From Desulfoscipio geothermicus (GTDB lineage Bacteria > Bacillota > Desulfotomaculia > Desulfotomaculales > Desulfallaceae): 61,809 bases of DNA. The stretch covers positions 1-61,809 of the forward strand of contig JAENYF010000013.1 in NCBI GenBank assembly GCA_016841905.1. Direction: 5' to 3'. The notes below the pieces were generated by a model that was not told the DNA's origin, made no database searches, and worked only from the letters and a program-made list of their open reading frames with translations. A program made the translations under genes and the position numbers. This document shows, piece by piece, positions 45,871-55,482 of this stretch (positions are counted from its first letter, which is position 1; the number at the start of each line of letters is the position of its first letter).

Positions 45871-46938
45871 TTAATCTACCTGCTGCAGACGCTCAGCCTG
45901 GTCAGTTGTAATTAACGCGTCCACTATTTCCTGTAGATTGCCCATCAGCACTTCCTGTAACCGGTGCAGAGTTAGCCCAATACGGTGGTCAGTGACCCTG
46001 TTTTGAGGGAAATTATAGGTACGGATACGTTCGCTCCGATCGCCTGAGCCCACCTGGGATTTACGCGCACTGGCCATTTGCTGCTGTTGTTCCAGCTGAG
46101 CTTGGTCCAGCAGCCTGGCCCGCAATACCTTCATGGCTTTATCTTTATTCTTCAGCTGGGATTTTTCATCCTGACAGGAAACCACTAAGCCGGTGGGGAT
46201 GTGAGTAATCCGAACCGCCGATTGGGTAGTGTTTACCGATTGCCCGCCGGGACCGGTAGAACAAAACACATCAATGCGCAATTCATTGGGGTTTATATCC
46301 ACTTCGACTTCCTCGGCCTCGGGCAGTACCGCTACCGTGGCAGCAGAGGTATGAATACGCCCGCCCGACTCGGTGGTCGGCACACGCTGGACCCGGTGTA
46401 CGCCACTCTCAAATTTAAGTTGGCTAAATGCTCCCTTGCCTTCAATAAGAAAAACTATTTCCTTAATACCACCAATATCGGTAAAGTGGGAATCCAATAT
46501 CTCGGTGCGCCACCCCTTTAGTTCGGCAAAACGGGTATACATACGGAACAGGTCAGAGCCAAACAAAGCTGCCTCTTCTCCGCCGGTACCGGCCCGAATC
46601 TCCATAATCACGTTTTTATCATCATTGGGATCCTTGGGCAGCAGCAGTACCTTGAGACGTTTTTCCATTTCCTCTTTATTATCGGTAAGTTCTTCCTGTT
46701 CCAACTCGACCATTTGACGCATTTCATTATCTAGCTTATCCTTAAGCATCTGTCCAACATCCTCAAGCTCAGACAGTACTTTTTTATAATCGCGGTATAC
46801 CATAACCACATCACTGAGATCAGAGTGGGATTTTACATACTGCTGCCAGCGGCCCTGGTCTTCCATTACCGTTGGATCCGCGATTAATTGGCTTAATTCT
46901 TCATATTTGTTTTCCAGGCTTTCCAGCTTATCTAACAC
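45871..46938 (-). CDS. prfA: Peptide chain release factor 1
   Basis: 355 aa. Recognises UAA and UAG. Stop-codon tripeptide PTT in [15 protein letters not shown] (RF1 form P-x-T) and the hydrolysis motif GGQ in [20 protein letters not shown]. The GTG at 46938 is chosen to give [12 protein letters not shown], the family start; AGGTGAGG lies upstream. The start overlaps the end of the DUF1385 gene by 11 bp. Confidence 0.96.
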   Translation of the reverse strand: MLDKLESLENKYEELSQLIADPTVMEDQGRWQQYVKSHSDLSDVVMVYRDYKKVLSELEDVGQMLKDKLDNEMRQMVELEQEELTDNKEEMEKRLKVLLLPKDPNDDKNVIMEIRAGTGGEEAALFGSDLFRMYTRFAELKGWRTEILDSHFTDIGGIKEIVFLIEGKGAFSQLKFESGVHRVQRVPTTESGGRIHTSAATVAVLPEAEEVEVDINPNELRIDVFCSTGPGGQSVNTTQSAVRITHIPTGLVVSCQDEKSQLKNKDKAMKVLRARLLDQAQLEQQQQMASARKSQVGSGDRSERIRTYNFPQNRVTDHRIGLTLHRLQEVLMGNLQEIVDALITTDQAERLQQVD

Positions 46939-47815
46939 TGACCTCACCTCTATTTTCACTAAGCACGGCCTTTAGGGCAGTCATAGCCACTTCCACCATA
47001 TCATCATCTGGCTCCGAAGTGGTCAACCCCTGCACCCACTTACCGGGCATGGCCATCAGGCATAAAAAAAGGTTATCTTCATACCGGGCTGTAGCCTTCA
47101 GCAGCTCGTAGGAGATGCCCGCTACCACTGGCAAAAGCAGAATACGTGATAATATGCGCCACCATAATACCTGCTCGCCCAGCATGGCAAAGACAAAAAT
47201 ACTAACCACCAAAACGATTAGTAAAAAACTAGTTCCGCAGCGAGGGTGGTAAGTGGAATAACGCTGTACCGAGTTCACGTTCAGTTCCTCGCCGGCCTCA
47301 TAGGCGTTAATCACTTTGTGCTCAGCACCATGATAACAAAAAACCCGTTTGATATCATTCATCCGGGCAATAGCCACCACGTACGCTAAAAACACACCTA
47401 TGCGGATAGCACCCTCCACCAAGTTTTGCAGCACACTACCGGGCACCCAGCGAGTTAAATAATGGGTAGCTCCGGTGGGCACCACCACAAACAGCACAGC
47501 GGCCAGCGCAAACGCAATCATCATGGTGATGACAATATCCCGAGTGGTCAGTTCTTCCTCCTCTTCCGCCATGGCCTGGTTGGCTGAAAAAGAAAGAGCT
47601 TGCAGGCCCATCACTAGTGACTCCAACAAAACCACCACACCTCGCACCATCGGCCATTTAAGCGGCTTAATACTGGCTGTAATGGATGACACCGGCTGGT
47701 GGTCAATAACGATAGTGTTGTCTGGACGGCGCACCGCTACGGCCCGGCTATCCGGACCCCGCATCATCACGCCCTCGATAACCGCCTGCCCTCCGTAACT
47801 ATATTCAGGACACAT
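46928..47815 (-). CDS. DUF1385 family membrane protein
   Basis: About 295 aa. Conserved N-terminus [28 protein letters not shown] and [22 protein letters not shown], four to five membrane helices (about 95-130, 140-165, 210-260). Family function is not established; it is regularly found between rpmE and prfA in clostridia. The start is uncertain: MCPEYSYGG at 47815 has only a weak site, and another ATG six codons upstream is possible. Overlaps prfA, so probably translationally coupled. Confidence 0.88.
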   Translation of the reverse strand: MCPEYSYGGQAVIEGVMMRGPDSRAVAVRRPDNTIVIDHQPVSSITASIKPLKWPMVRGVVVLLESLVMGLQALSFSANQAMAEEEEELTTRDIVITMMIAFALAAVLFVVVPTGATHYLTRWVPGSVLQNLVEGAIRIGVFLAYVVAIARMNDIKRVFCYHGAEHKVINAYEAGEELNVNSVQRYSTYHPRCGTSFLLIVLVVSIFVFAMLGEQVLWWRILSRILLLPVVAGISYELLKATARYEDNLFLCLMAMPGKWVQGLTTSEPDDDMVEVAMTALKAVLSENRGEVSVR

Positions 47816-47875
47816 AATTATCACCATTTTCATATAGATAAAATAAAAGCAGAGCACCCGCCCTGCTGATATGAC

Positions 47876-48076
47876 TTATTTCAAGCCGTACTTTTTGCGG
47901 AATTTTTCCGCACGCCCGCCTGTTTCCACAGCCCGCTGGGAACCGGTGTAAAACGGGTGACACTTGGAGCAAATTTCTACCTTGATTTCCTTTTTGGTGG
48001 AACCGGTGATAAAAGTCTCTCCGCAAACGCAAGTTACTTTTGATTCTCCATATTGGGGATGAATTTGTTCCTTCAT
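47876..48076 (-). CDS. rpmE: 50S ribosomal protein L31 (zinc-binding form)
   Basis: 66 aa. Zinc ligands C16, C18, C36 and C39 (VTCVCGETF and [12 protein letters not shown]) identify the zinc-containing type rather than the C-minus paralogue. Located between rho and prfA as in Bacillus. Site AGAGGTGAG. Conserved end [20 protein letters not shown]. Confidence 0.97.
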   Translation of the reverse strand: MKEQIHPQYGESKVTCVCGETFITGSTKKEIKVEICSKCHPFYTGSQRAVETGGRAEKFRKKYGLK

Positions 48077-48214
48077 GATGGCTCACCTCTTTCTGGTAAA
48101 ATATATATGGGCAGATGTTGCAGTAAACGAAAATTCCCTTTTGAGACACTAAATTATTATAGCATAACGATTTTTGTCAAGCAAGAAAATATTACATTGT
48201 CTTCAAACCCAGCA

Positions 48215-49453
48215 TTAAGTAACCGGCCTAGAAAAGTTGCCCAACACCAGGCCAGGCATATTACGCAGCGTTCTAATGAGCCGGTCAACCCCGCAGATCT
48301 CACCATCAGCAGGTACCTGGCTAAAAAGATAGTCAGGGTCAATGTTCAAATTGCGCAGCTGCACCTTATTCACATCGTTGTCCCCAATAAATTTAATCAG
48401 GGCTGCAATTTCAACCTCACTGTCGTTTAGTCCAGGCAGTACCAGCAGGTTCAGCGACACATACACTCCCAGGGAGCGGGCCAGCCGTATGGATTCGGCC
48501 ACATCGGCAAGGCGGTAATCCCGCGGCCGGTAATAAGCCTGGTAAACTGTTTCCCGAGCACTAATCAGGCTGACCCGTAGTGAATCAAGCCCGGCCCTGC
48601 AAATCTTATCCACCCCCCGAGTATAACCCGCGTTGCTGTTCATGTTAATGGTACCCCGGCCGGTCTTTTGGCGCACCCCGCCGATTACTTCAGATATAAC
48701 GTCCGCCGCCAGCGCTGGTTCACCTTCACAGCCCTGGCCAAAACTAATAATCCCCTCCGGAGCATGGCACAGGTGGTGCACAGCTACCTCCATTGCCTCG
48801 GAGCAGGTCGGACGGAAGGTCAGCCGGCTCTGGGGAGATGGGCAGCATTCAGCAGGCTGCAGTGATATACAACCCAGACAACGGGCGTTACAGACCGGGG
48901 ACATGGGCAGCCCGCCCTCCCAGCGGCCGTAAAAAATATTTTGCGCAGTATAACAGCTGTACTCCAGGGCACAATGAGCCAGCTGAGCCAACACGCGGTT
49001 CTGGGGTGCTTTGGCCAGCCTGTTCTGCACCAACCCTGGCAAATCTTTTGAATTATAATGTACCGGGTCCCAGCGGTCCGGGTCGTCGGTGCGAACAGCG
49101 GCTACATAAACCCGTCCTTCCCGCCAGGCTACCGCCGCAAAGCCCAGCAAGGGCAATGCTTGGCCTATCTGGCGCTGGTAACCGGGCAGTAAGGTGCGGG
49201 TATATCCTTGGGGCAACAAAGCCCCCACGGCTAGCGCTGAACCACCGCCGGGTACTTGTTTCAACAGTTTGAAGGCTCCCTGTTTATTCATACCTACCGG
49301 AGCACTGCCGGGCAACAGCGTCAATGAGGCCCCGGGGGGCAGCTCCAGCATATCCTCATCCATTATCTCCACCAGCCGCTCACCGGTACGCCCGACCGCT
49401 CTCAGCCCGTGGTCATACATGCGACCTTGTTTATCAGCATACAATAATTGCAT
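48215..49453 (-). CDS. Radical SAM protein of unknown substrate
   Basis: About 412 aa. The 4Fe-4S motif is CNARCLGC (CX3CX2C) near residue 192, followed by SAM-binding region IISFGQGCEGEPALAADVISEVI. It has a 180-residue N-terminal domain with no family I recognise, and extra cysteines (CISLQPAECCPSPQ). Family members of this type catalyse radical modifications of small molecules, peptides or tRNA; the substrate is unknown. It lies alone between rpmE and the M23 gene in a region that is tdk or other in Bacillus. No good ribosome binding site; starts at 49471, 49465 or 49453 are possible. Confidence 0.82.
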   Translation of the reverse strand: MQLLYADKQGRMYDHGLRAVGRTGERLVEIMDEDMLELPPGASLTLLPGSAPVGMNKQGAFKLLKQVPGGGSALAVGALLPQGYTRTLLPGYQRQIGQALPLLGFAAVAWREGRVYVAAVRTDDPDRWDPVHYNSKDLPGLVQNRLAKAPQNRVLAQLAHCALEYSCYTAQNIFYGRWEGGLPMSPVCNARCLGCISLQPAECCPSPQSRLTFRPTCSEAMEVAVHHLCHAPEGIISFGQGCEGEPALAADVISEVIGGVRQKTGRGTINMNSNAGYTRGVDKICRAGLDSLRVSLISARETVYQAYYRPRDYRLADVAESIRLARSLGVYVSLNLLVLPGLNDSEVEIAALIKFIGDNDVNKVQLRNLNIDPDYLFSQVPADGEICGVDRLIRTLRNMPGLVLGNFSRPVT

Positions 49454-49500
49454 GGTATCTGGCACACCCACTTTTTCAACATTTTCTGTCTTTATTTGTC

Positions 49501-49635
49501 ATGATTAAGTATAAAGCAGTTTGTGATTTAAATGAAGTTGAAATTATCCCTGCGCTTGCGAAAGCCATTATCAAAACATCATTAATAACACTTGGTGGTT
49601 TTCAACTTACTCGCCAAGAAATTATTGCCTTATAA
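49501..49635 (+). CDS. Doubtful 44-codon frame
   Basis: Plus-strand frame starting MIKYKAVCDLNEVEIIPALA and ending five bases before a bidirectional terminator. Amino-acid composition looks protein-like (one hydrophobic stretch, ordered codons), but there is no ribosome binding site and no promoter, and I recognise no family. It could be a remnant of a decayed gene. Confidence 0.2.
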   Translation: MIKYKAVCDLNEVEIIPALAKAIIKTSLITLGGFQLTRQEIIAL

Positions 49636-49640
49636 ACAAA

Positions 49641-49668
49641 AGGGGATTGCCACTAAGGACAACCCCTC
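49641..49668. terminator. Terminator downstream of the LysM/M23 gene
   Basis: Stem AGGGGATTG / CAACCCCT with one bulge and a 10-nt loop. On the minus strand it follows the M23 gene stop and is followed by TTTTGTTTAT; on the plus strand by CTTTTTC, so it can act both ways. Confidence 0.7.
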
Positions 49669-49710
49669 TTTTTCTATTTAGCTTTTATGAACATGTTAAT
49701 TGCAACCATT

Positions 49711-50613
49711 CTATGCGTAAGAGCGTTCAAGACAAAGGGCGGGGTCAACAGGGGTGCCGTTGAGCAGCACTTCAAAATGCAGGTGCGGGCCGGTGGAGCG
49801 ACCAGTGCTGCCCACCAAGGCAATACGCTGGCCGGCGGATACCTGTTCACCTTCACTCACCAGTAAACAAGAGTTGTGTGCGTACAAAGTGCGTAGCCCG
49901 TTGCCATGGTCAACGATGACGGTATTGCCATATGAGCCTCGCGGCCCGGCAAATACTACCCGCCCGCCTTTGACAACCCGTACCGGCTGACCCTGGTCAG
50001 CCGCAATATCAAGACCTTCGTGCATAGCATTATCGCGCATCCCATACGGGGAACTAATCCAGCCCAACACTGGCCATTCAAATTGGTTCAAGGGCAGCCC
50101 GCTGAAAACCTGCCTGTCTCCGCCACCCTGACCGGCCGGGATTAATATCTGCTGACCGGCCAATACATGGTCAGGGTCACGCAATTCATTCATTTCCACC
50201 AGCCTTGCTTCCGAACACCCGAAACGCAGTGCAATTAGGCTGAGTGTTTCACCACGCTCTACCTGATAAGGTATCGCTGTGCCAGGCAGTATAATTACCT
50301 GACCTTTAAAGATATGATTATCATCACGCAGGTTATTAATTTCAGCCAGCTGGTTAACATCAATGTCATATTGCAAAGCAATCTCGCTTAATGTATCGCC
50401 CTTTTGTATAACATAAGTACGAGGTACAGCTGACATCTGGATTTTTTGCTGCACAGCTTGTTCGGACACCTGCGGTGTATGATAAGGATTATCGGGGCTT
50501 AGCAGCTCATCCAGCCTGGCCTGGGCAGGCTGGTTGGAAGCAGCAAGGCAACTGGTTACCAATAAGGTAGCCAAAACAGCGGTAATTAAAGTTTTCTTTC
50601 TTATTATAAGCAT
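49711..50613 (-). CDS. Exported peptidase with two LysM domains and an M23 domain
   Basis: 300 aa. N-terminal signal (LITAVLATLLVTSCLAAS), possibly with a lipobox at C22. LysM domains at 66-109 and 115-158 bind peptidoglycan. M23 lysostaphin-type domain at about 180-290 with zinc ligands H198, D202 (HEGLDIA) and H279 (HLHFE), and H246 in LYAHN as catalytic residue. Family members are endopeptidases acting on wall peptides; some are inactive scaffolds, but all key residues are present here. Starts at 50613 after GAGAGG. Located upstream of rho, not in the spoIIQ position. Confidence 0.92.
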   Translation of the reverse strand: MLIIRKKTLITAVLATLLVTSCLAASNQPAQARLDELLSPDNPYHTPQVSEQAVQQKIQMSAVPRTYVIQKGDTLSEIALQYDIDVNQLAEINNLRDDNHIFKGQVIILPGTAIPYQVERGETLSLIALRFGCSEARLVEMNELRDPDHVLAGQQILIPAGQGGGDRQVFSGLPLNQFEWPVLGWISSPYGMRDNAMHEGLDIAADQGQPVRVVKGGRVVFAGPRGSYGNTVIVDHGNGLRTLYAHNSCLLVSEGEQVSAGQRIALVGSTGRSTGPHLHFEVLLNGTPVDPALCLERSYA

Positions 50614-50712
50614 TTTGTAATTAACCTCTCCTGCAAAATTAGTAAATATATGCTTCATTTAAAATTATTGCCGGAGAAGCTAATACATATACATCACTGA
50701 AGACATGGCTAC

Positions 50713-52011
50713 TTAAAATACAGAGGAGGTGCTGGGACCTGACTTGGCTGGCTTTTGCCCACGCACATTGCAATAAGCACGGAGCAATTCACTGTTTGAT
50801 TTGGTTTTTTTAATACGCTCATTGATGTATTCAAGGGCTTCCATGGGTGAAAGACCTGCGGTAGCTTTACGGAAATACCAGTTCAGATCCAGTTCATCTT
50901 TACTAAAAAGTAAGTCTTCCCGACGGGTGCCGGAGCGCTGCACATCAATAGCGGGGAAAATCCGCCGCTCGGCCAGGCGCCGCTCCAAAATCAGCTCCAT
51001 ATTACCAGTACCTTTAAATTCTTCAAATATCACATCATCCATACGGCTGCCCGTTTCCACCAGTGCAGTAGCCAAAATAGTCAGTGAGCCGCCCTCTTCT
51101 AAATTGCGGGCAGCACCGAAAAATCGCTTCGGTCTGTGCAATGAAGCTGGGTCCACACCGCCGCTCAACGTACGCCCACTGGGGGGAACCACTAAATTAT
51201 GCGCCCTGGCCAGGCGGGTAATGCTATCCAACAAGATCAACACATCCCGTCCATGTTCCACTAACCGCTTGGCCCGCTCCAGCACCAAATCAGCTACCCG
51301 CACATGATTTTCCGGCGGCTCATCAAAAGTAGAGCTGATTACATCACCGCGCACCGAACGTTCCATATCTGTGACTTCTTCAGGACGTTCATCAATAAGC
51401 AGTACAATCAAGTATATCTCTGGGTGGTTAGCAGTAACACTGTTGGCTATCGACTTAAGCAGCACGGTTTTACCCGCCTTGGGCGGCGACACTAATAGCC
51501 CGCGCTGGCCTTTACCTATGGGAGCAATTAAATCAATAATGCGGGTGGATATTTTATCCTTATCGGTTTCCAGGGTAATCCGCTCTTGGGGAAATAGAGG
51601 GGTGAGTCCGGCAAAATGCAGTCTTCTGGCAGCTTCCTCGGGGTCGGCATTGTTAACCTGTTCAACACGCAATAGCGCTGAATAGCGTTCAGTGTCCTTG
51701 GGGCCGCGCACTTGCCCGGCTACCATGTCACCGGTGCGTAAGTCAAAGCGCCTAATCTGAGAAGAGGATACATATATATCGTCGTAGCTACGCAAAAAGT
51801 GACCGGGCCTCAAAAAACCATAGCCATCAGGAAGTATTTCCAGCACGCCACTGGAATACTGCAGCCCGCTTTTTTCCATCTGCGCCCTGACAATTTCTTC
51901 AACCAATTCCTTCTTGCGCAACCGGGAATACCCGGTCAGTTCAAGATCTTTGGCCAGGGCATACAATTCCGCTAGTGTTTTATTCTCCAATTCACTATTG
52001 TTCAAGGGCAT
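50713..52011 (-). CDS. rho: Transcription termination factor Rho
   Basis: 432 aa RNA-dependent ATPase. N-terminal SAP-like Rho_N domain ([26 protein letters not shown]), cold-shock-like RNA-binding domain to about 125 ([15 protein letters not shown]), Walker A PPKAGKT at 176-182, and conserved [11 protein letters not shown] and [21 protein letters not shown]. Bicyclomycin-relevant residues are conserved by eye. The ATG directly abuts AGGTGGG, while a TTG two codons later has proper spacing, so the true start may be there. Confidence 0.96.
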   Translation of the reverse strand: MPLNNSELENKTLAELYALAKDLELTGYSRLRKKELVEEIVRAQMEKSGLQYSSGVLEILPDGYGFLRPGHFLRSYDDIYVSSSQIRRFDLRTGDMVAGQVRGPKDTERYSALLRVEQVNNADPEEAARRLHFAGLTPLFPQERITLETDKDKISTRIIDLIAPIGKGQRGLLVSPPKAGKTVLLKSIANSVTANHPEIYLIVLLIDERPEEVTDMERSVRGDVISSTFDEPPENHVRVADLVLERAKRLVEHGRDVLILLDSITRLARAHNLVVPPSGRTLSGGVDPASLHRPKRFFGAARNLEEGGSLTILATALVETGSRMDDVIFEEFKGTGNMELILERRLAERRIFPAIDVQRSGTRREDLLFSKDELDLNWYFRKATAGLSPMEALEYINERIKKTKSNSELLRAYCNVRGQKPAKSGPSTSSVF

Positions 52012-52030
52012 CCCACCTAATTAAAATAGT

Positions 52031-52504
52031 CTAACAGTTCATCTCATCTCGCTTAACGCCTTTACGGGAATGCCTTAGTAGCAATAATCGCCGCACGATA
52101 AAATATAAAGCCAGCCAAGCCAATAATGCATTCACCGCAGCACCAACTAAAAATGGTACACCTAGCTGCACCAACTGCTCCATCCATGGTCCATGTGTAT
52201 CCATCACCGCAACGGTTACCGAATCATCGGGCAATGTAAAGTCAAGCAGCAGGTTGCCAGTAGCCACGTTTAAAACATAGAAAAAAGGTACTGCCCACTT
52301 AAAGAAAGCAGCCGATAAGGCACCGGCCAAACCATTACCGCCGAGTAACCGCGCCACCATATAAGCTATGGGAATACTGATGATCGGAATCGGCAAAAAA
52401 TCAAAGGCCACGCCAAGAGCTGCACCAAGGGCTACCTTTGAGGGCGCATCGGGCAGGTCCATTACCCGGTTGTAATAATCTACGAGGCGCCCTATAATTT
52501 TCAA
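52031..52504 (-). CDS. DUF2062 domain membrane protein
   Basis: 157 aa. N-terminal DLPDAPSKVALGAALGVAFDFLPIP is the DUF2062 signature. Three to four hydrophobic segments (about 22-52, 62-85, 115-140). Function unknown. TTG start with AAGGAGG. Between rho and fsa, 13 bp from the latter. Confidence 0.85.
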   Translation of the reverse strand: MKIIGRLVDYYNRVMDLPDAPSKVALGAALGVAFDFLPIPIISIPIAYMVARLLGGNGLAGALSAAFFKWAVPFFYVLNVATGNLLLDFTLPDDSVTVAVMDTHGPWMEQLVQLGVPFLVGAAVNALLAWLALYFIVRRLLLLRHSRKGVKRDEMNC

Positions 52505-52517
52505 GTTATACGCCTCC

Positions 52518-53180
52518 TTATTTTTTTGGCACTCTTGCCCAATCAGATAAAAACTGTTCGATTCCCAAATCGGTCAGGGGATGTTTAAGCATTTGTTGCA
52601 AAACTTTATATGGTACTGTGGCAATATGGGCACCAGCCAGCGCTGACTGCGTTACATGCAGGGGATGTCTGATGCTGGCGGAAATAATCTGGGTTTCCAA
52701 ACCGCGCAGCTCATAAATCTCGGCAATTTCTTTGATTAACTCCAGCCCATCTTGGCCTATATCGTCCAATCGGCCGACAAAAGGGCTAGCGTAAGTCGCC
52801 CCGGCCAAAGCGGCCAGTAGCGCTTGGTTGGCTGAAAAAATCAGAGTTACGTTCGTCTTGATACCTTTTTTTGCCAGCACATTTACAGCTTTCAAGCCTT
52901 CCTCATTCATGGGGATCTTTACCACTATATTAGGATGAATGGCAGCTAACTCCTCGGCCTCGGCAATCATTGGTCCTGCCTCGGTACTGACTGCTTCGGC
53001 ACTTACAGGCCCATCAACAATGGCTGAAATTTCCCGGACTACTTCAACGAAGTCCCGGCCCTCACGAGCGATTAATGACGGATTGGTGGTTACACCACTG
53101 ATTACGCCCAATTCATTTGCTGACTTAATCTCATCTACATTAGCTGTATCTATGAAAAGTCTTATCGTTGACACCTCCAT
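52518..53180 (-). CDS. fsa: Transaldolase-like fructose-6-phosphate aldolase
   Basis: About 215-220 aa TIM-barrel enzyme of the TalC/FSA type. N-terminus [33 protein letters not shown], Schiff-base lysine in [15 protein letters not shown], and the end of the barrel [17 protein letters not shown]. Family members cleave fructose-6-P or act as transaldolase; which one cannot be read here. Start is unusual. The perfect GGAGGTG lies 6 nt before an AUA codon (53165) that sits at the methionine of the family N-terminus. The nearest upstream ATG (53180) overlaps that site and has none of its own. Equivalent to ywjH beside fbaA in Bacillus. Confidence 0.93.
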   Translation of the reverse strand: MEVSTIRLFIDTANVDEIKSANELGVISGVTTNPSLIAREGRDFVEVVREISAIVDGPVSAEAVSTEAGPMIAEAEELAAIHPNIVVKIPMNEEGLKAVNVLAKKGIKTNVTLIFSANQALLAALAGATYASPFVGRLDDIGQDGLELIKEIAEIYELRGLETQIISASIRHPLHVTQSALAGAHIATVPYKVLQQMLKHPLTDLGIEQFLSDWARVPKK

Positions 53181-53287
53181 AATGGTTATCTGACGACTAA
53201 AGCGCCTGATGTCATTATAACCCATAGCACTGGCTTTTATTGATGGGCCAATGCGGTGTCATTAAGATACATTATATTAACTATGCC

Positions 53288-54142
53288 TTAAGCCTTACTG
53301 GAGCAGCCAAATATTCTAATTTTTTCTCTAATTAATTCCACTGTCGCTTCGCGGGCCGGACCCAGTATTTTGCGCGGATCTATTTCATCGGGCAAATCGG
53401 CCATTACTTTCCGGCAGCAATCCACAAAAGCTTCCCTAATATTGGTGTCAATGTTCACTTTGCATACCCCTAGGCGAATAGCTTCCCGAATGGCTTCATC
53501 AGGCACTCCTGAAGAACCGTGCAGCACAATGGGGACGTTCACTAGGGAACGTATTTTTTCCAACCGTGCAAAGTCCAACTTGGGCTCACCCTTGTAGCGG
53601 CCATGGGCAGTGCCGATGGATATAGCCAGTGCGTCTACCTCGGTTTCCTGTACAAAAATCCGGGCTTCTTCGGGGTCAGTAAAAAATGCATCAGCATCGC
53701 TGACATGGATATCATCTTCGATGCCGCCGATCTTGCCCAACTCAGCCTCAACGGATACTCCCACCGGCTTAGCAGCAGCAATTACTTGCCTTGTTAAGGC
53801 GATATTTTCTTGTAGTGCATGTTTGGAACCGTCAATCATCACTGATGAAAAGCCAGATCTGATACAGCGCATTACTTGCTCAAAACTGGTGCCATGATCC
53901 AGATGCAGCGCTATCGGTACACTGACCATCGATGCGGCAACATTGGCCATTGCAGTGATATATTCAATACCGGCATATTGGATAGCTCCCTGGCTGGCCT
54001 GCATAATAACCGGCGCTTTTTCTGCCTCAGCGGCAGCAGCAATAGCCTGCACAATCTCCATATTGTTGCAGTTAAAGGCGCCCACAGCATAACCGCCTGC
54101 CTGTGCCTGGCGCAGTAATGCACTTACCGGAACCAAACTCAT
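53288..54142 (-). CDS. fba: Fructose-1,6-bisphosphate aldolase, class II
   Basis: 284 aa zinc-dependent TIM barrel. Signatures: HLDHGTSFEQVMRCIRSGFSSVMIDGS (zinc histidine and ligand aspartate), AELGKIGGIEDD, AISIGTAHGRYKG, LHGSSGVPDEAIREAIRLGVCKVNIDTNIR. Glycolysis and gluconeogenesis. Strong AAGGAGG site 7 nt before the ATG. Adjacent to fsa. Confidence 0.96.
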   Translation of the reverse strand: MSLVPVSALLRQAQAGGYAVGAFNCNNMEIVQAIAAAAEAEKAPVIMQASQGAIQYAGIEYITAMANVAASMVSVPIALHLDHGTSFEQVMRCIRSGFSSVMIDGSKHALQENIALTRQVIAAAKPVGVSVEAELGKIGGIEDDIHVSDADAFFTDPEEARIFVQETEVDALAISIGTAHGRYKGEPKLDFARLEKIRSLVNVPIVLHGSSGVPDEAIREAIRLGVCKVNIDTNIREAFVDCCRKVMADLPDEIDPRKILGPAREATVELIREKIRIFGCSSKA

Positions 54143-54244
54143 ACAAGAACCTCCTTATAAAATAGATGCATTATTTTCAACTACTAAAATCTAATTATAA
54201 AACATTAATTCGGCACGGACAACTACTCTCCATAAAATTATTAT

Positions 54245-54262
54245 ACACCCCAAAAGGGGTGT
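54245..54262 (-). terminator. Terminator of the zinc-ribbon unknown gene
   Basis: Perfect 7-bp stem ACACCCC / GGGGTGT with AAAA loop, followed by an AT-rich tail on the minus strand, 9 bp past the stop. Confidence 0.8.
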
Positions 54263-54270
54263 TTATTATT

Positions 54271-54951
54271 TTATTTATGTTTACGATTTGGTTTTTTACT
54301 AGTTTTTGTCGTGTTTGACAAACTATCCAAGCATTCAAAGCCGTTGCGGGTCAATTCAATGGAACCCACTTCTTTGATAACCAGCAAGTCATCATCTGTT
54401 TCAGCGTAAATAATATTTACACTGTCACAATCTTTGCAGTGCAGTTCCAAGCGGTCGGGGAATATATCCACCTCCACATCCTGATTGCCGCACTGGCAAT
54501 ATAATAATCCCTGCTCGGCAATGTCATGCAAGCAATTAAGCACTTCGTACATTATCTCCGAGTTGTTGAAATACTCATCGTCCTTATCAAAATCCCCCAG
54601 CGCCTCCATCGTTTCTTGCTGGGCAACCGCCAGCGCTTTAACCTCATCTTGAGGCCCGACATAGCCTAGTTCAAGGCCGGTCTCATGGCAGAAAAGATAA
54701 TTAACTTCGTCAGACCAAAGCATTCTGGCACTTAAGGACCTCACATGCTTACTCTCGCAAACCACACAGGGCACCTGGAGCCAATAATTTTTGCGGTCCT
54801 TGGTGGTGAGAATGAGTTTCACATAACCGCATGAACACTTAAGCTCGATTCTTTTTTGGCCACTAAATTCGAAACGAGATAAATTATAATAATCCAGTTT
54901 TCCACATTCAGGGCACCGCATGGCTATTAGCGTATCGGTAACAATAATCAT
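54271..54951 (-). CDS. Unknown protein with paired zinc ribbons
   Basis: 226 aa, not recognised. Cysteine pairs at C13-x2-C16 with C39-x-C41, then C62-x2-C65, C88, and C152-x-C154 with C172-x2-C175. This arrangement suggests two mirror-image zinc ribbons at the ends and a third CxxC near residue 62. In between is an acidic helical region (about 100-145; QQETMEALGDFDKDDEYFNN). A charged K-rich tail ends the protein. No signal peptide or membrane helix, so it should be cytoplasmic; possibly nucleic-acid binding. CAGGAGG site. Lies between spo0F and fba, where Bacillus has no such gene. Confidence 0.8.
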   Translation of the reverse strand: MIIVTDTLIAMRCPECGKLDYYNLSRFEFSGQKRIELKCSCGYVKLILTTKDRKNYWLQVPCVVCESKHVRSLSARMLWSDEVNYLFCHETGLELGYVGPQDEVKALAVAQQETMEALGDFDKDDEYFNNSEIMYEVLNCLHDIAEQGLLYCQCGNQDVEVDIFPDRLELHCKDCDSVNIIYAETDDDLLVIKEVGSIELTRNGFECLDSLSNTTKTSKKPNRKHK

Positions 54952-55043
54952 GGCTATCCTCCTGCCCTACATGTTTACTCATTTATTGGCTATTCGACAC
55001 AGTAATATATAAACCCTTTTTCTTGCCAGTACACCAAGGCAAA

Positions 55044-55433
55044 CTAGCCGATAGCAAAATTTGTCGATAAATATCCCTTTACTAAACAACGTAAATCATC
55101 TAAATCAAATGGCTTGCTAATATGCTGAACAGGCTTCGCCTCGGCATCTGTCTCTTGCAACATTTCCAATTCACTATAAGCCGTCATCATTACCACCGGC
55201 ACATCGCTGTCCAGTTTTCTGATTTCCCTTAAAGTTTCCAGACCGTTCATCCCCGGCATTTTTATATCCAACAAGATAAGACGATATTTATTTCTGCTCA
55301 GCCTTTCCAGAGCATCTAGGCCGTTAGCAGCCTGATCAATTAAATATCCATCATCAATTAAAGCTTCGCAAATCAACCTGCGTAAACCGGCTTGATCATC
55401 AACAATAAGTAAATCATAATTATGACCAGGCAT
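55044..55433 (-). CDS. spo0F: Single-domain response regulator, Spo0F-like
   Basis: 129 aa, one receiver domain with no output domain. Acid pocket D12/D13, phosphorylation site D56 (LLDIKMPG), T84 and K107 (ISKPFDLDDLR). Close to Bacillus Spo0F in KPFD and MTAYxELxMxQE. Passes phosphate in the sporulation phosphorelay from histidine kinases to Spo0B/Spo0A. The location between pyrG and fba is that of spo0F in Bacillus. Start at 55433 has GGGGGAAGG upstream. Many Clostridia lack Spo0F, so its presence here argues for a full relay. Confidence 0.9.
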   Translation of the reverse strand: MPGHNYDLLIVDDQAGLRRLICEALIDDGYLIDQAANGLDALERLSRNKYRLILLDIKMPGMNGLETLREIRKLDSDVPVVMMTAYSELEMLQETDAEAKPVQHISKPFDLDDLRCLVKGYLSTNFAIG

Positions 55434-55482
55434 TATCCTTCCCCCAATCATTGCTTACTTTAGACATATTTCGCCGATACCG

